From: Kaistia algarum
Lineage (GTDB): Bacteria > Pseudomonadota > Alphaproteobacteria > Rhizobiales > Kaistiaceae
NCBI RefSeq assembly: GCF_026343945.1
Contig: NZ_JAPKNJ010000001.1
Coordinates: 310,001 to 374,000, forward strand
Reading direction: 5' to 3'
Length of the DNA: 64,000 nucleotides
The first letter of the stretch is position 1. The number at the start of each line of letters is the position of its first letter. Made by a program: the position numbers and the translations under genes. Below, one piece after another: positions 19,901-27,280 of this stretch. Under the pieces are notes generated by a model. It had not been told where the DNA came from, did no database searches, and was given only the letters and a program-made list of their open reading frames with translations.

Positions 19901-20165
19901 CCATAGTGTCGGGCGAGGCGCCGGTGTAGGTCGTGGTGATGGTGATCACCGGCTGGTCGATATTGGGCAGTTCGCGGATCTCGACACCGCCGAAAGCAGC
20001 GAGGCCTGCCACGACGATCAGGAGATTGGCGACGATGGCGAGCACCGGCCGGCGTACGGAAATCGCCGAAATGCCGCCCAGAGAGATTCCTCCCTTCGGC
20101 ATGGGGTCATGATCGAGCGAATGATCGGGTGCGGGCACCGGCTTCGGCGGCTGGCTTTCGCTCAT
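16902..20165 (-). CDS. RND efflux pump inner-membrane transporter
   Basis: A 1087-aa HAE1-type RND transporter, close to the usual ~1040 plus a short N-terminal extension and a charged C-terminal tail of about 40 residues. The first membrane helix starts near residue 38 (VRRPVLAIVANLLIVVAGLAAFG). The proton-relay pair is present in GLVVDDAIVVLENIARR (TM4), and the second-half helices include FGFAVIIILLVLAAQFESF and GLMAKNGILIVEFANQL. It sits in the inner membrane and exports drugs or other toxic compounds with the adaptor encoded two bases upstream. No outer-membrane channel gene is adjacent, so a shared TolC is likely. Confidence 0.95.
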   Translation of the reverse strand: MSESQPPKPVPAPDHSLDHDPMPKGGISLGGISAISVRRPVLAIVANLLIVVAGLAAFGGVEIRELPNIDQPVITITTTYTGASPDTMDKEVTSVIENAAAGVSGWTDIQSQSTSGRSRVTIQFSDSTDINVAASDLRDAVGNAQRNLPDDADPPTIAKADTNGDAIMRLAVTSSSQKIEDLTQLVNDVIVDRLKSVPGVADVQVNGDRSPMISIYIDPMRLAAYGLTVTDLKTALATVALDVPAGNLTDANRNMFVRADASVKGADDVKAIRIKGDTRIGDVADVVFGPATKSSSLQVNGRTGVGLGIVRQASSNTLSISKDVRTAVDELTATLPKDVSIRITSDDANFIAGSFEEVERSLVLAIGIVIAIIYLFLRSFRATLIPAVTVPVSLLGTIAAMYLMGFSLNILTLLALVLATGLVVDDAIVVLENIARRRHEGMGPRAAAVLGARQVFFAVISTTATLAAVFIPISFFKGTAGRLFSEFGFVLAFSVALSAFVALTLVPMMASRLLSAGDLEEGPNDGKRHNILFRALGAFGRGGQRLYEKLLDAALAAPLVVILISVLFAGGAVLAYELLPQQLTPQEDRGAVIISMSAPQGSTVDYTQGQMARVTQAVQPLLKSGEATNVFSVAGNFGSANSGFMFVTLAPWGERARSQQAIAAELSAKLRNIPGAVVNLRQANSLGIRGGGQGLTFAVTGADYETITKAATGLIGTLSSDPAFTSVQLNYDLNQPQLSVDIDRDRAADLGISVADVGTIVSTLLAGADMGNFYIGDDKINIRALAPDGMIVTPNDLENVQVRTASGAMVPLSSVISVSEGSTSPTLARQSQRRAVPITATLAPGVDLGSAMQILDKAVPSLPAGIGVVYTGEAATLNETSSGVLQTFGFAVIIILLVLAAQFESFISAAILFATVPFGVASGIYAILLSGGSINIYTQIGLVMLVGLMAKNGILIVEFANQLRDEGLSVRDAIRDACRIRLRPVLMTMIATVLGGLPLILTGGAGSEARAALGWIMVGGLGFSALATLFLTPVAFLLLARFGKPRASEEQRLVRELREVERAEARHPSQPDREIARDVPQLPIAAE

Positions 20166-20167
20166 CG

Positions 20168-21337
20168 TCAGCTCCCCTTCGCCACGCCGCCGGCGGCTGC
20201 CTTGCCGCCTTCGGCATGCGCATTCAGCTCGGCTATCTTGGCGCCGTCGCGCAGACGCTGCAGCCCCTCCACCACGATCTTGTCACCCTCGGCAAGATCG
20301 GCCGACGAGACCAGCACGCGGCCGCTCTGCCTTTCGAGCACATTGATCGCGGCGCGCTTCACGCCGTCGCCGGCGACGCGCCAGACATAGGCGCCGTTGC
20401 GGTCCCATTGGATGGCAAGCGCCGAGAGCGCCAGTTGCTTCTCGCCCTGGAATGGCAGACGCACCTTGATCGACATGCCCGGCTTGACGCCCACGGCCTC
20501 GGCGGAGGCCGCATCGATCGTCGCCTCGACCTTCAGCGTACGCGCGCTGGCATCGACGCGGGTATCGATGGCGGAGACGACGCCCTTGATGACCGCATCC
20601 GGATCGCTATCGGCCGTTGCCGTGATCGGCTGGCCGATCGCGACGCGGCCCGAGAAGCGCTCCGGCACTAGGAAAGAGACCTTCATGACGGTCAGATCAT
20701 CGAGCGTTGCCACCACGGTCGACGTCGTGACGAGGTCACCTTCGGAGATATTGCTGATGCCGACGACCCCGGCGAAGGGCGCCACGATGGTGCGCCGCTC
20801 CAGCGCGATCTGGGTGCCGAGCAGCGCGATCTCGGCCTTGCGCTCGCCCGACTGCGCATCCTGCAGCGCCGACTGGGTCAGATTATTCGTGCTGGCAAGC
20901 TTCTGCGAGCGCTCCAGCGTCTTCTGGGCGTCGCTGAGGGCAACTTGCGCCAGATCGAGCGCCGCCTTCTGGTCGGCATCGTCGAGGCGGAGAATCGACT
21001 GGTCCTTGGCAACCTTGTCGCCGGCCTTGAACAGCACCTCGGTGACGATGGCGCTCACCTGCGGGTAGAGGTTGATCGAGCGAGGCACCAGCACGGTGCC
21101 GACGGCACGCACTTCCTCGCCCGTCACGTCGCTGCCCACGACATCCGTCACGACGGGAGTGGGACCTGAAACGCCGCGCCCGCCGCCACGCTGCCCTCCC
21201 TGCCCACCCCCCGCGGTCCCGCCGGACGCGACTTCGGCGCCGCCGAAGAGGCTGGCGCGATGCTGGAACGCGTACCAGCCAGCGCCGGCGAGCAGCAGCA
21301 CGAACACAGCGAGGAGAGCTTGCTTGCCGATGGACAT
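20168..21337 (-). CDS. RND efflux periplasmic adaptor (HlyD/AcrA family)
   Basis: A 389-aa membrane-fusion protein. An N-terminal anchor at about 5-22 (LLAVFVLLLAGAGWYAF) is followed by a Gly-rich linker. The lipoyl halves follow (VSAIVTEVLFKAGDKVAKDQ and TIVAPFAGVVGISNISEGD), with an alpha-helical hairpin between them (QSILRLDDADQKAALDLAQ ...). The beta-barrel and MP domains complete it (VRAVGTV, VLVSSADLAEGDKIVVEGL). The frame can start at a TTG at 21370, but the ATG at 21337 places the anchor at the N terminus. It bridges the RND transporter to the outer-membrane channel; the genes are two bases apart. Confidence 0.92.
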   Translation of the reverse strand: MSIGKQALLAVFVLLLAGAGWYAFQHRASLFGGAEVASGGTAGGGQGGQRGGGRGVSGPTPVVTDVVGSDVTGEEVRAVGTVLVPRSINLYPQVSAIVTEVLFKAGDKVAKDQSILRLDDADQKAALDLAQVALSDAQKTLERSQKLASTNNLTQSALQDAQSGERKAEIALLGTQIALERRTIVAPFAGVVGISNISEGDLVTTSTVVATLDDLTVMKVSFLVPERFSGRVAIGQPITATADSDPDAVIKGVVSAIDTRVDASARTLKVEATIDAASAEAVGVKPGMSIKVRLPFQGEKQLALSALAIQWDRNGAYVWRVAGDGVKRAAINVLERQSGRVLVSSADLAEGDKIVVEGLQRLRDGAKIAELNAHAEGGKAAAGGVAKGS

Positions 21338-21424
21338 GGTGATCCCGTTGATGATCCGACGAGGAGTCAAACGGGCGGCACCGACGCTTCCGTCGCGGAG
21401 CCAGCGGTTCTTCCGGACTTGCCG

Positions 21425-22324
21425 TCAGGCGCGCGGAGCCGCGGCCTCTCGGGTCTCGTGGAAATTGCGGCGCATATCGCGCGGCGTGCAGCCATAACGC
21501 TCCTTGAACGCCTCGTAGAAGCGGCTGAGCGAGCCGAAGCCAGCCTCGAAGGCGATATCGGCGATATCCCGCTCGCTGGCGAGCAGGCGGCCATGGGCGA
21601 GCATAAGGCGCTGCCGCGTCACATATTCGTTGATCGTCATGCCCAGCGTCTTGCGGAACAGCGTCATGGCATAGTTCGGGTGGAGTTCGACCGAGGCCGC
21701 GATATCGGCGACCGTGATCGGCTCGATCGCATGCTCGGCGATATAGCGCGCCATACGGTGGGCCCGGTCACGCTGGTGCTCGCCCGAACGCGGGTCCGAT
21801 TCGAGCGCGCGCCGCTCCTCCTCGTCGGACGCAAGGTCGCGCCAGCCATCGAGGATGATGCGCCGAAGGCGCAATGCCAGTTCATCGCGCACCAGGCCGT
21901 GCAACGTTGCGCCCGGCTGCGCCATATCAGCATGCCAGCTCTTGAACATCGGCTCATCGAAGGGCCGCAGCTTGTTGGCCACCAGCACGCCACCCTGCAG
22001 GATGGGCGTCTTCAGCGGCTCGCAACCTGGCATCGCGAGAAACATCTCGACCGGCAAGTCGATGCAGATGAAATAGGTCGGCTCCTCCACCTCAATGACG
22101 CGGTGGGGGATCGCCGCCCAGAAGAGTCCGAGATCACCTTTCCTTAGCGTCACTGTCCGACCGTTGAAGAGATAGGTCATCGCGCCGGCTAGCAGCATGT
22201 TGAACTCGACATGGCTGTGCACATGCGCCGAGCGCATGAGCTTGACCTTCCAGATGTCGCCGACGAGGAACTCGCTCCCGGGCGTCGTCCGGTGATCGGG
22301 ATCGACCAGGAACTCCTCGCTCAT
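21425..22324 (-). CDS. AraC-family transcriptional regulator
   Basis: A 299-aa regulator with an N-terminal cupin-like sensing domain (about 15-95, VHSHVEFNMLLAGAMTYLFNG). A C-terminal AraC DNA-binding domain with two helix-turn-helices follows at about 190-285 (ITVADIAASVELHPNYAMTLFRKTLGM and DIADIAFEAGFGSLSRFYEAFKERYG). The N-terminal architecture resembles MelR/sugar-sensing members. The longer open frame upstream is antisense to the ABC ATPase gene; the ATG at 22324 with GGAGAAGGGC upstream is chosen. It is divergent from the orphan ABC ATPase, a likely target. Confidence 0.9.
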   Translation of the reverse strand: MSEEFLVDPDHRTTPGSEFLVGDIWKVKLMRSAHVHSHVEFNMLLAGAMTYLFNGRTVTLRKGDLGLFWAAIPHRVIEVEEPTYFICIDLPVEMFLAMPGCEPLKTPILQGGVLVANKLRPFDEPMFKSWHADMAQPGATLHGLVRDELALRLRRIILDGWRDLASDEEERRALESDPRSGEHQRDRAHRMARYIAEHAIEPITVADIAASVELHPNYAMTLFRKTLGMTINEYVTRQRLMLAHGRLLASERDIADIAFEAGFGSLSRFYEAFKERYGCTPRDMRRNFHETREAAAPRA

Positions 22325-22522
22325 GCCCTTCTCCTCCCCGTCGAAGGATAGCCGAAGCGCGCCAGCTTCCAAGGCCCGCGACGCGAGGCGGAATTCCACC
22401 CCGCCTACAAATCGGGACTTTACTCCGGCGGCGGGATCGTGGACGGTAATTTCTGAGCCCGCTCGTATTGCAGGATCGACGTCGTCTGGCCGATCCATTT
22501 TAGCTTGTTGGAGGAACGTTCT

Positions 22523-23617
<1,095 letters not shown>

Positions 23618-23645
23618 CAGCGGGACGACCGGTCCCATAGTTTTC

Positions 23646-23682
23646 AAAAGGCCCGGAAAGCTCTGCTTTCCGGGCCTTTTTT
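23646..23682 (+). terminator. Strong Rho-independent terminator
   Basis: A perfect 15-bp stem (AAAAGGCCCGGAAAG / ctttccgggcctttt) with a 5-nt loop, running into a six-T tract, 28 bases after the ABC ATPase stop. The A-run on the left arm makes it possibly bidirectional. It isolates the orphan ATPase from rirA. Confidence 0.93.
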
Positions 23683-23802
23683 GCATGTCCACCATCGCGG
23701 ACATTGAAAGGGAGAAAAGAAGACTTTAAAGAGAAGGTTTAACGGATGGCCGTTGCGGAACCGTCACAGGGCGCGTTTCGCGGACTATGCAAGGGATGCC
23801 CT

Positions 23803-24288
23803 ATGCGCTTGACCCAGCAAACCAGCTATTCGATCCGCGTCCTTCTTTATTGTCAGGCCAATAATGAAGGGACGAGCCGGATCCGCGATATCGCCACGAC
23901 CTATGGCATATCGGAACTGCACCTCTTCAAGATCATGCATGTCCTCGTTGAGTCGGGTTTCATCGAGACGATCCGCGGTCGCAATGGCGGCATCCGCCTC
24001 GCGAAACCCGCGAGCGAGATCACGGTCGGCGCCGTCGTCCGCGCGACCGAGAGCAATTTCTTTTTGACGGATTGCTTCGATACGACCAATCGCGATTGCC
24101 CGCTGGTTGACTCCTGCGGCGTCAACCGCGTGCTCAGCGAGGCGCTCAGGGCCTTCTTCGCCGTACTCGACAGCTACACCATCGCTGACGTCGCCTCCGA
24201 TCGCGGACAGCTTCGCGGCCTGCTCGACCTTGGCGGCGCCGAGGCCCTGCACCCGCTCATGGCCGCATCCTTCGCAACACCATCCTGA
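23803..24288 (+). CDS. rirA: Rrf2-family iron regulator RirA
   Basis: A 161-aa Rrf2 protein starting MRLTQQTSYSIRVLLYCQAN, the usual RirA opening. The winged helix covers about 1-65 (RIRDIATTYGISELHLFKIMHVLVESGFIETIRGRNGGIRL), and the Fe-S cluster cysteines lie in CFDTTNRDCPLVDSC (three Cys near 89-103). RirA represses iron uptake genes when iron is sufficient in rhizobia and relatives. The frame extends upstream to 23746, but family length and an AAGGGA site support the ATG at 23803. The next gene pair includes a TonB protein behind a TGA-N9-TCA iron box, so local control is likely. NsrR-like NO sensing is the main alternative. Confidence 0.85.
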   Translation: MRLTQQTSYSIRVLLYCQANNEGTSRIRDIATTYGISELHLFKIMHVLVESGFIETIRGRNGGIRLAKPASEITVGAVVRATESNFFLTDCFDTTNRDCPLVDSCGVNRVLSEALRAFFAVLDSYTIADVASDRGQLRGLLDLGGAEALHPLMAASFATPS

Positions 24289-24309
24289 CGCCGTTCGCAC
24301 CGAATTATA

Positions 24310-24337
24310 TTGACTTTCATACTCATGTTTTTCTAGT
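24310..24337 (+). promoter_or_regulatory. Promoter with iron-responsive operator (RirA box)
   Basis: TTGACT at 24310 and TCTAGT 16 bases later form a plausible promoter for the signal-peptide protein and TonB genes. The 15-bp element TGACTTTCATACTCA (24311-24325) fits the iron-responsive operator pattern TGA-N9-TCA described for RirA targets and overlaps the -35 box, consistent with repression by the upstream gene product. Confidence 0.55.
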
Positions 24338-24389
24338 TGCGTGAGGCCCGCTGGTATCGGCGCGGCTCTCATTGGCAACGAGGTGAAAC

Positions 24390-24854
24390 ATGTCGGTTCG
24401 GTGCGGCGACAGGCGCGCTTCTCTTTCCGCAATAGGCGCTGGCGCCATCGCGCTGCTGGGCGCGACCCTGATGACGGGCGGCGCCGCCGTCGCGCAATCC
24501 GGCGATCCGGTCATCGCGCTGGAACTCAACGACGCGGCCGCCAACGCCAAGGCATGCCGCCTCTCCTTCGTCATCGCCAATAAGCAGACGATCGATATCG
24601 ACGACATGGCGCTTGAACTGGTGTTGTTCGACAAGGATGGCCGCGTCGAGCGCTTCGTCGTCGTGCGCAGCGGCAAGGTCCCGGCCGCCAAGAATCGCGT
24701 CCGGCAGTTCGATATCGCGGAGACAGCCTGCGCCGATATCGGCAGGGTTCTGCTGAACGATGTCAAGGAATGCAAGGGCGACGGGCTGACGCCGCCGCTG
24801 TGCAGCGATCGCATCCAGGCGTCGAGCCGCGCCGCCATCGGCTTCGAGAACTAG
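24390..24854 (+). CDS. Exported protein of unknown function beside TonB
   Basis: A 154-aa protein with an N-terminal export signal at about 9-36 (SAIGAGAIALLGATLMTGGAAVAQ; two arginines precede it as DRRAS, so Tat or Sec). The mature part has a beta-rich pattern (ACRLSFVIANKQTIDIDDMALELVLFDKDG) and four cysteines (KAC, TAC, KEC, LCSD), probably two disulfides. Similar proteins occur next to TonB/ExbBD genes in rhizobia. It precedes the TonB gene by 15-18 bases in the same direction, behind a putative RirA box. A role in TonB-dependent iron uptake is inferred from position. Confidence 0.75.
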   Translation: MSVRCGDRRASLSAIGAGAIALLGATLMTGGAAVAQSGDPVIALELNDAAANAKACRLSFVIANKQTIDIDDMALELVLFDKDGRVERFVVVRSGKVPAAKNRVRQFDIAETACADIGRVLLNDVKECKGDGLTPPLCSDRIQASSRAAIGFEN

Positions 24855-24872
24855 AACCGCCGGAGTTCCGTG

Positions 24873-26078
24873 ATGCTGCGTCGGCGCTGGATCGTCGCGA
24901 TCGGGTTGTCGTTCTTCGCCCATGCCGGATTGGTGCTGGCGCTGACACCGTCCGATGAGGCGGATATCGAGGCCGGCAGCGGCGCCGGCAGCCATGTCGT
25001 CGGATCGGTCGATGCCATTATCGGCATCGACATGCCAGTCGAAACGCCGAGCGAACCGGAACCGGCTGCAGCGCTCGAACCGATGGAGACCTCGGAGACA
25101 CCGGCGGCCGAGGCGGAGCCGCCGCCGCACCAGATGGAAGTCGCCGCACTGCAGCCTGCCGAGGCGGCTCCTGCGCCGCGTTCCGACGTCACGCCGCTCG
25201 CCGCTACTGCCGAACCGACGGAGGCTTCCGCCGCGAATGCCCCCGAGGTCGCTGCGCAGCCCGACAGCGCCGAGACACATTCGTCCGAGCCGGCCGAGAT
25301 CGCCGCTTCAACACCGCTTGAGGCAACAACGGCGCCTGCGATCGAGGCCGATCTCGCCGCGGCCCCAACCGTGGCGCGCGAGAGCGAACCTGTTGCCGCG
25401 CAAGCCTCCAGAGAAACGACGGAGGTGGCCGAGGTAAAGGCCTCCTCCACGAGTGAAACAGAGCTCCAGAACGCGGCGACCGCAACGCCGACCGCGACAG
25501 AAATTCAGACCGCCGAGACGGCGGCACTCGCGACCACGCCCGAAACGGCCGCGACGACGCCGGCCGAGACATTGACGGCGATCGAGCCGGCACCTCCCGC
25601 CCAACCCAAGGTGAAACCCGAGCCGAAGCCCGAGCGCAAGATCGCGAAGGCCAAGCCGGTGCCCGTGGAAAAGAAGGCCGAGAAACCCGCAGCCCCGCCG
25701 CGCGGCTCCAGCGAAACCTCCAGCCGCAAGGGCGCCGAAATCGCCGATGCCGATCGCGACAGCACCGATCCCGGGCTTGGCCGCAGCCGCGAGGCCGGCC
25801 GCGGCGCAGCGCTCGCCTCGGCCTATGCCGGGCGCGTTTCGGCCAAGCTGCGGCGAGCGCGCCGCTATCCCGATGGGACATCAGAGCGGGGTACCGCGCA
25901 TGTGGCGTTCAGCATCGGGGCGGGGGGAACGGTAAGCGGTCTTCGCATCGTCGCCAGTTCCGGCGATGGCGCCCTTGACGGCGCAGCATTGGACGCCGTC
26001 CGGCGCGCCGCCCCCTTCCCTCCCCCGCCCAAGGCCGGATTTGCCATCCGGGTCGCTATCGAGTTCGTATCGCGCTGA
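24873..26078 (+). CDS. TonB-family energy transducer
   Basis: About 401 aa. It has one N-terminal membrane helix (about 6-25, WIVAIGLSFFAHAGLVLALT) with the His expected in TonB anchors, then a very long Ala/Glu/Pro/Thr-rich periplasmic spacer (about 50-300) ending in a Lys/Pro run (PKVKPEPKPERKIAKAKPVP). The C-terminal TonB domain is at about 310-400 (YAGRVSAKLRRARRYP, GTAHVAFSIGAGGTV, AALDAVRRAAPFPPPP). It couples the inner-membrane proton gradient to outer-membrane receptors. ExbB and ExbD are not in the window. A GTG one codon earlier is an alternative start. Confidence 0.88.
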   Translation: MLRRRWIVAIGLSFFAHAGLVLALTPSDEADIEAGSGAGSHVVGSVDAIIGIDMPVETPSEPEPAAALEPMETSETPAAEAEPPPHQMEVAALQPAEAAPAPRSDVTPLAATAEPTEASAANAPEVAAQPDSAETHSSEPAEIAASTPLEATTAPAIEADLAAAPTVARESEPVAAQASRETTEVAEVKASSTSETELQNAATATPTATEIQTAETAALATTPETAATTPAETLTAIEPAPPAQPKVKPEPKPERKIAKAKPVPVEKKAEKPAAPPRGSSETSSRKGAEIADADRDSTDPGLGRSREAGRGAALASAYAGRVSAKLRRARRYPDGTSERGTAHVAFSIGAGGTVSGLRIVASSGDGALDGAALDAVRRAAPFPPPPKAGFAIRVAIEFVSR

Positions 26079-26140
26079 CCCCGCCTTGACGCGGCGCGGG
26101 TGGCACCCAACAATGCAGCCGCATCCGGGAGGCGCTCGTC

Positions 26141-26647
26141 ATGGAAGTTCGCGAAACGCTTGGCAAGATTGCGCTTTTCGCGGAGGTTCTGCCGTCAGCC
26201 GAACTCGATCACCTCGCCGCCCGCTGCCATATCGTGGATTATGAAGCCGGTACGGTGATGATGAGCGAGGGCGAATTCGGCACCTTCATGGTCGCAATCC
26301 TCTCCGGCCAACTCGAGGTTTCCGTCGTCGGCACGCGCCATCCCACCCGCGAGGTCGCGGTTCTCGGGCCGGGTGAGATCGTCGGCGAGATGTCGCTCCT
26401 GACCGGTGACCGCCGCGCGGCGAGCGTAACGGCGCTGGAGCCGACGCGTGTCGTCGAGATCACGAAAGTGGCGCTGGAATCGGTTTTCGTGCGCTCGCCG
26501 GAACTGCTCGACCGGATGGACGAAGTTCTGGCCGCGCGACGGGCCGAACTCAGCCGCATCGCCGACGACGAGCACGCCCACCGCCTGCTCGGTGTTCGTA
26601 CCGATGACATTGCGGGAGCCGTCCGGCGATTCTTCCGCGGCGGCTAA
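26141..26647 (+). CDS. Stand-alone cyclic-nucleotide-binding domain protein
   Basis: A 168-aa protein made almost wholly of one cNMP-binding domain. The N-terminal LGKIALFAEVLPSAELDHLAARC and the phosphate-binding cassette VGEMSLLTGDRRAASVTA (Glu and Arg retained, near residues 85-102) are clear. There is no HTH, so it is not a CRP-type regulator; the C-terminal 45 residues are helical. It probably senses cAMP/cGMP and acts through a partner. A CHASE2 adenylate cyclase lies about 0.6 kb away on the other strand, making it a plausible local receptor. Confidence 0.82.
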   Translation: MEVRETLGKIALFAEVLPSAELDHLAARCHIVDYEAGTVMMSEGEFGTFMVAILSGQLEVSVVGTRHPTREVAVLGPGEIVGEMSLLTGDRRAASVTALEPTRVVEITKVALESVFVRSPELLDRMDEVLAARRAELSRIADDEHAHRLLGVRTDDIAGAVRRFFRGG

Positions 26648-26701
26648 GGCTCCGGTTCGCCGGGAACGCGGAAGCTATGCGCCGCGCTGCAGCCAACGCC
26701 G

Positions 26702-27088
26702 TCAGCCCTGAAGCTGAACCAGGGCCAGCACCATCACGAGATAGGTGATCTGGTGCAGGAACTGGTCGGTTCCGAACGCCCACCAATAGGCCGCGTCACG
26801 CGTGGTCCAGCCGTAGAGGTTGCCGATGACGTTCTTCAGCCAGTCGATGTGATAGTGGACGATGAATTCGACCACCAGGATCACCGCCCCGGCCGTCAGG
26901 CTCACCGGATAGACAAGGAAAACCGGCAGCGTTCCGAGCATGTGGATGCCTGCATGAATGAGGCCGCCCGGATGGCCATAGGTGCCCTTGTTTTCGATCT
27001 GGTGGCTGGTTTGCAGGAAGAAATCACAGAGCAGGTGCTTCACCTGCAGGATCGCGAGGGCCGCTAGCACCGTCAGGGCTGGGGTCAT
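26702..27088 (-). CDS. DUF3307 membrane protein
   Basis: A 128-aa polytopic membrane protein with three to four hydrophobic segments (ALTVLAALAILQVKHLLCDF; GLIHAGIHMLGTLPVFLVYP; AGAVILVVEFIVHYHIDW; LHQITYLVMVLALVQ). The DUF3307 hallmarks are CDFFLQT, the GxxHAxxH motif (GLIHAGIHM) and HYHIDWLKN. The conserved His/Asp residues hint at metal binding, but the function is unknown. It is convergent with the cNMP-binding gene and monocistronic. Confidence 0.8.
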   Translation of the reverse strand: MTPALTVLAALAILQVKHLLCDFFLQTSHQIENKGTYGHPGGLIHAGIHMLGTLPVFLVYPVSLTAGAVILVVEFIVHYHIDWLKNVIGNLYGWTTRDAAYWWAFGTDQFLHQITYLVMVLALVQLQG

Positions 27089-27280
27089 CGAAGAGGCGGC
27101 TCCCTAGAGCGTTTCAAGCGAAACAAAAACCGATGCGCGCTGGCAAGGCGCCATGAAACAACGAGTTGGAGCTACTCTCCAATGCGGAGAAGGATGGAGA
27201 GGCTCTTCCGTCCAGCCCGCCATCATCCCTCAATTTGATTGAATGTAGGCAGAGTTGCGGACCTTCTAGTGTGACCTCGG

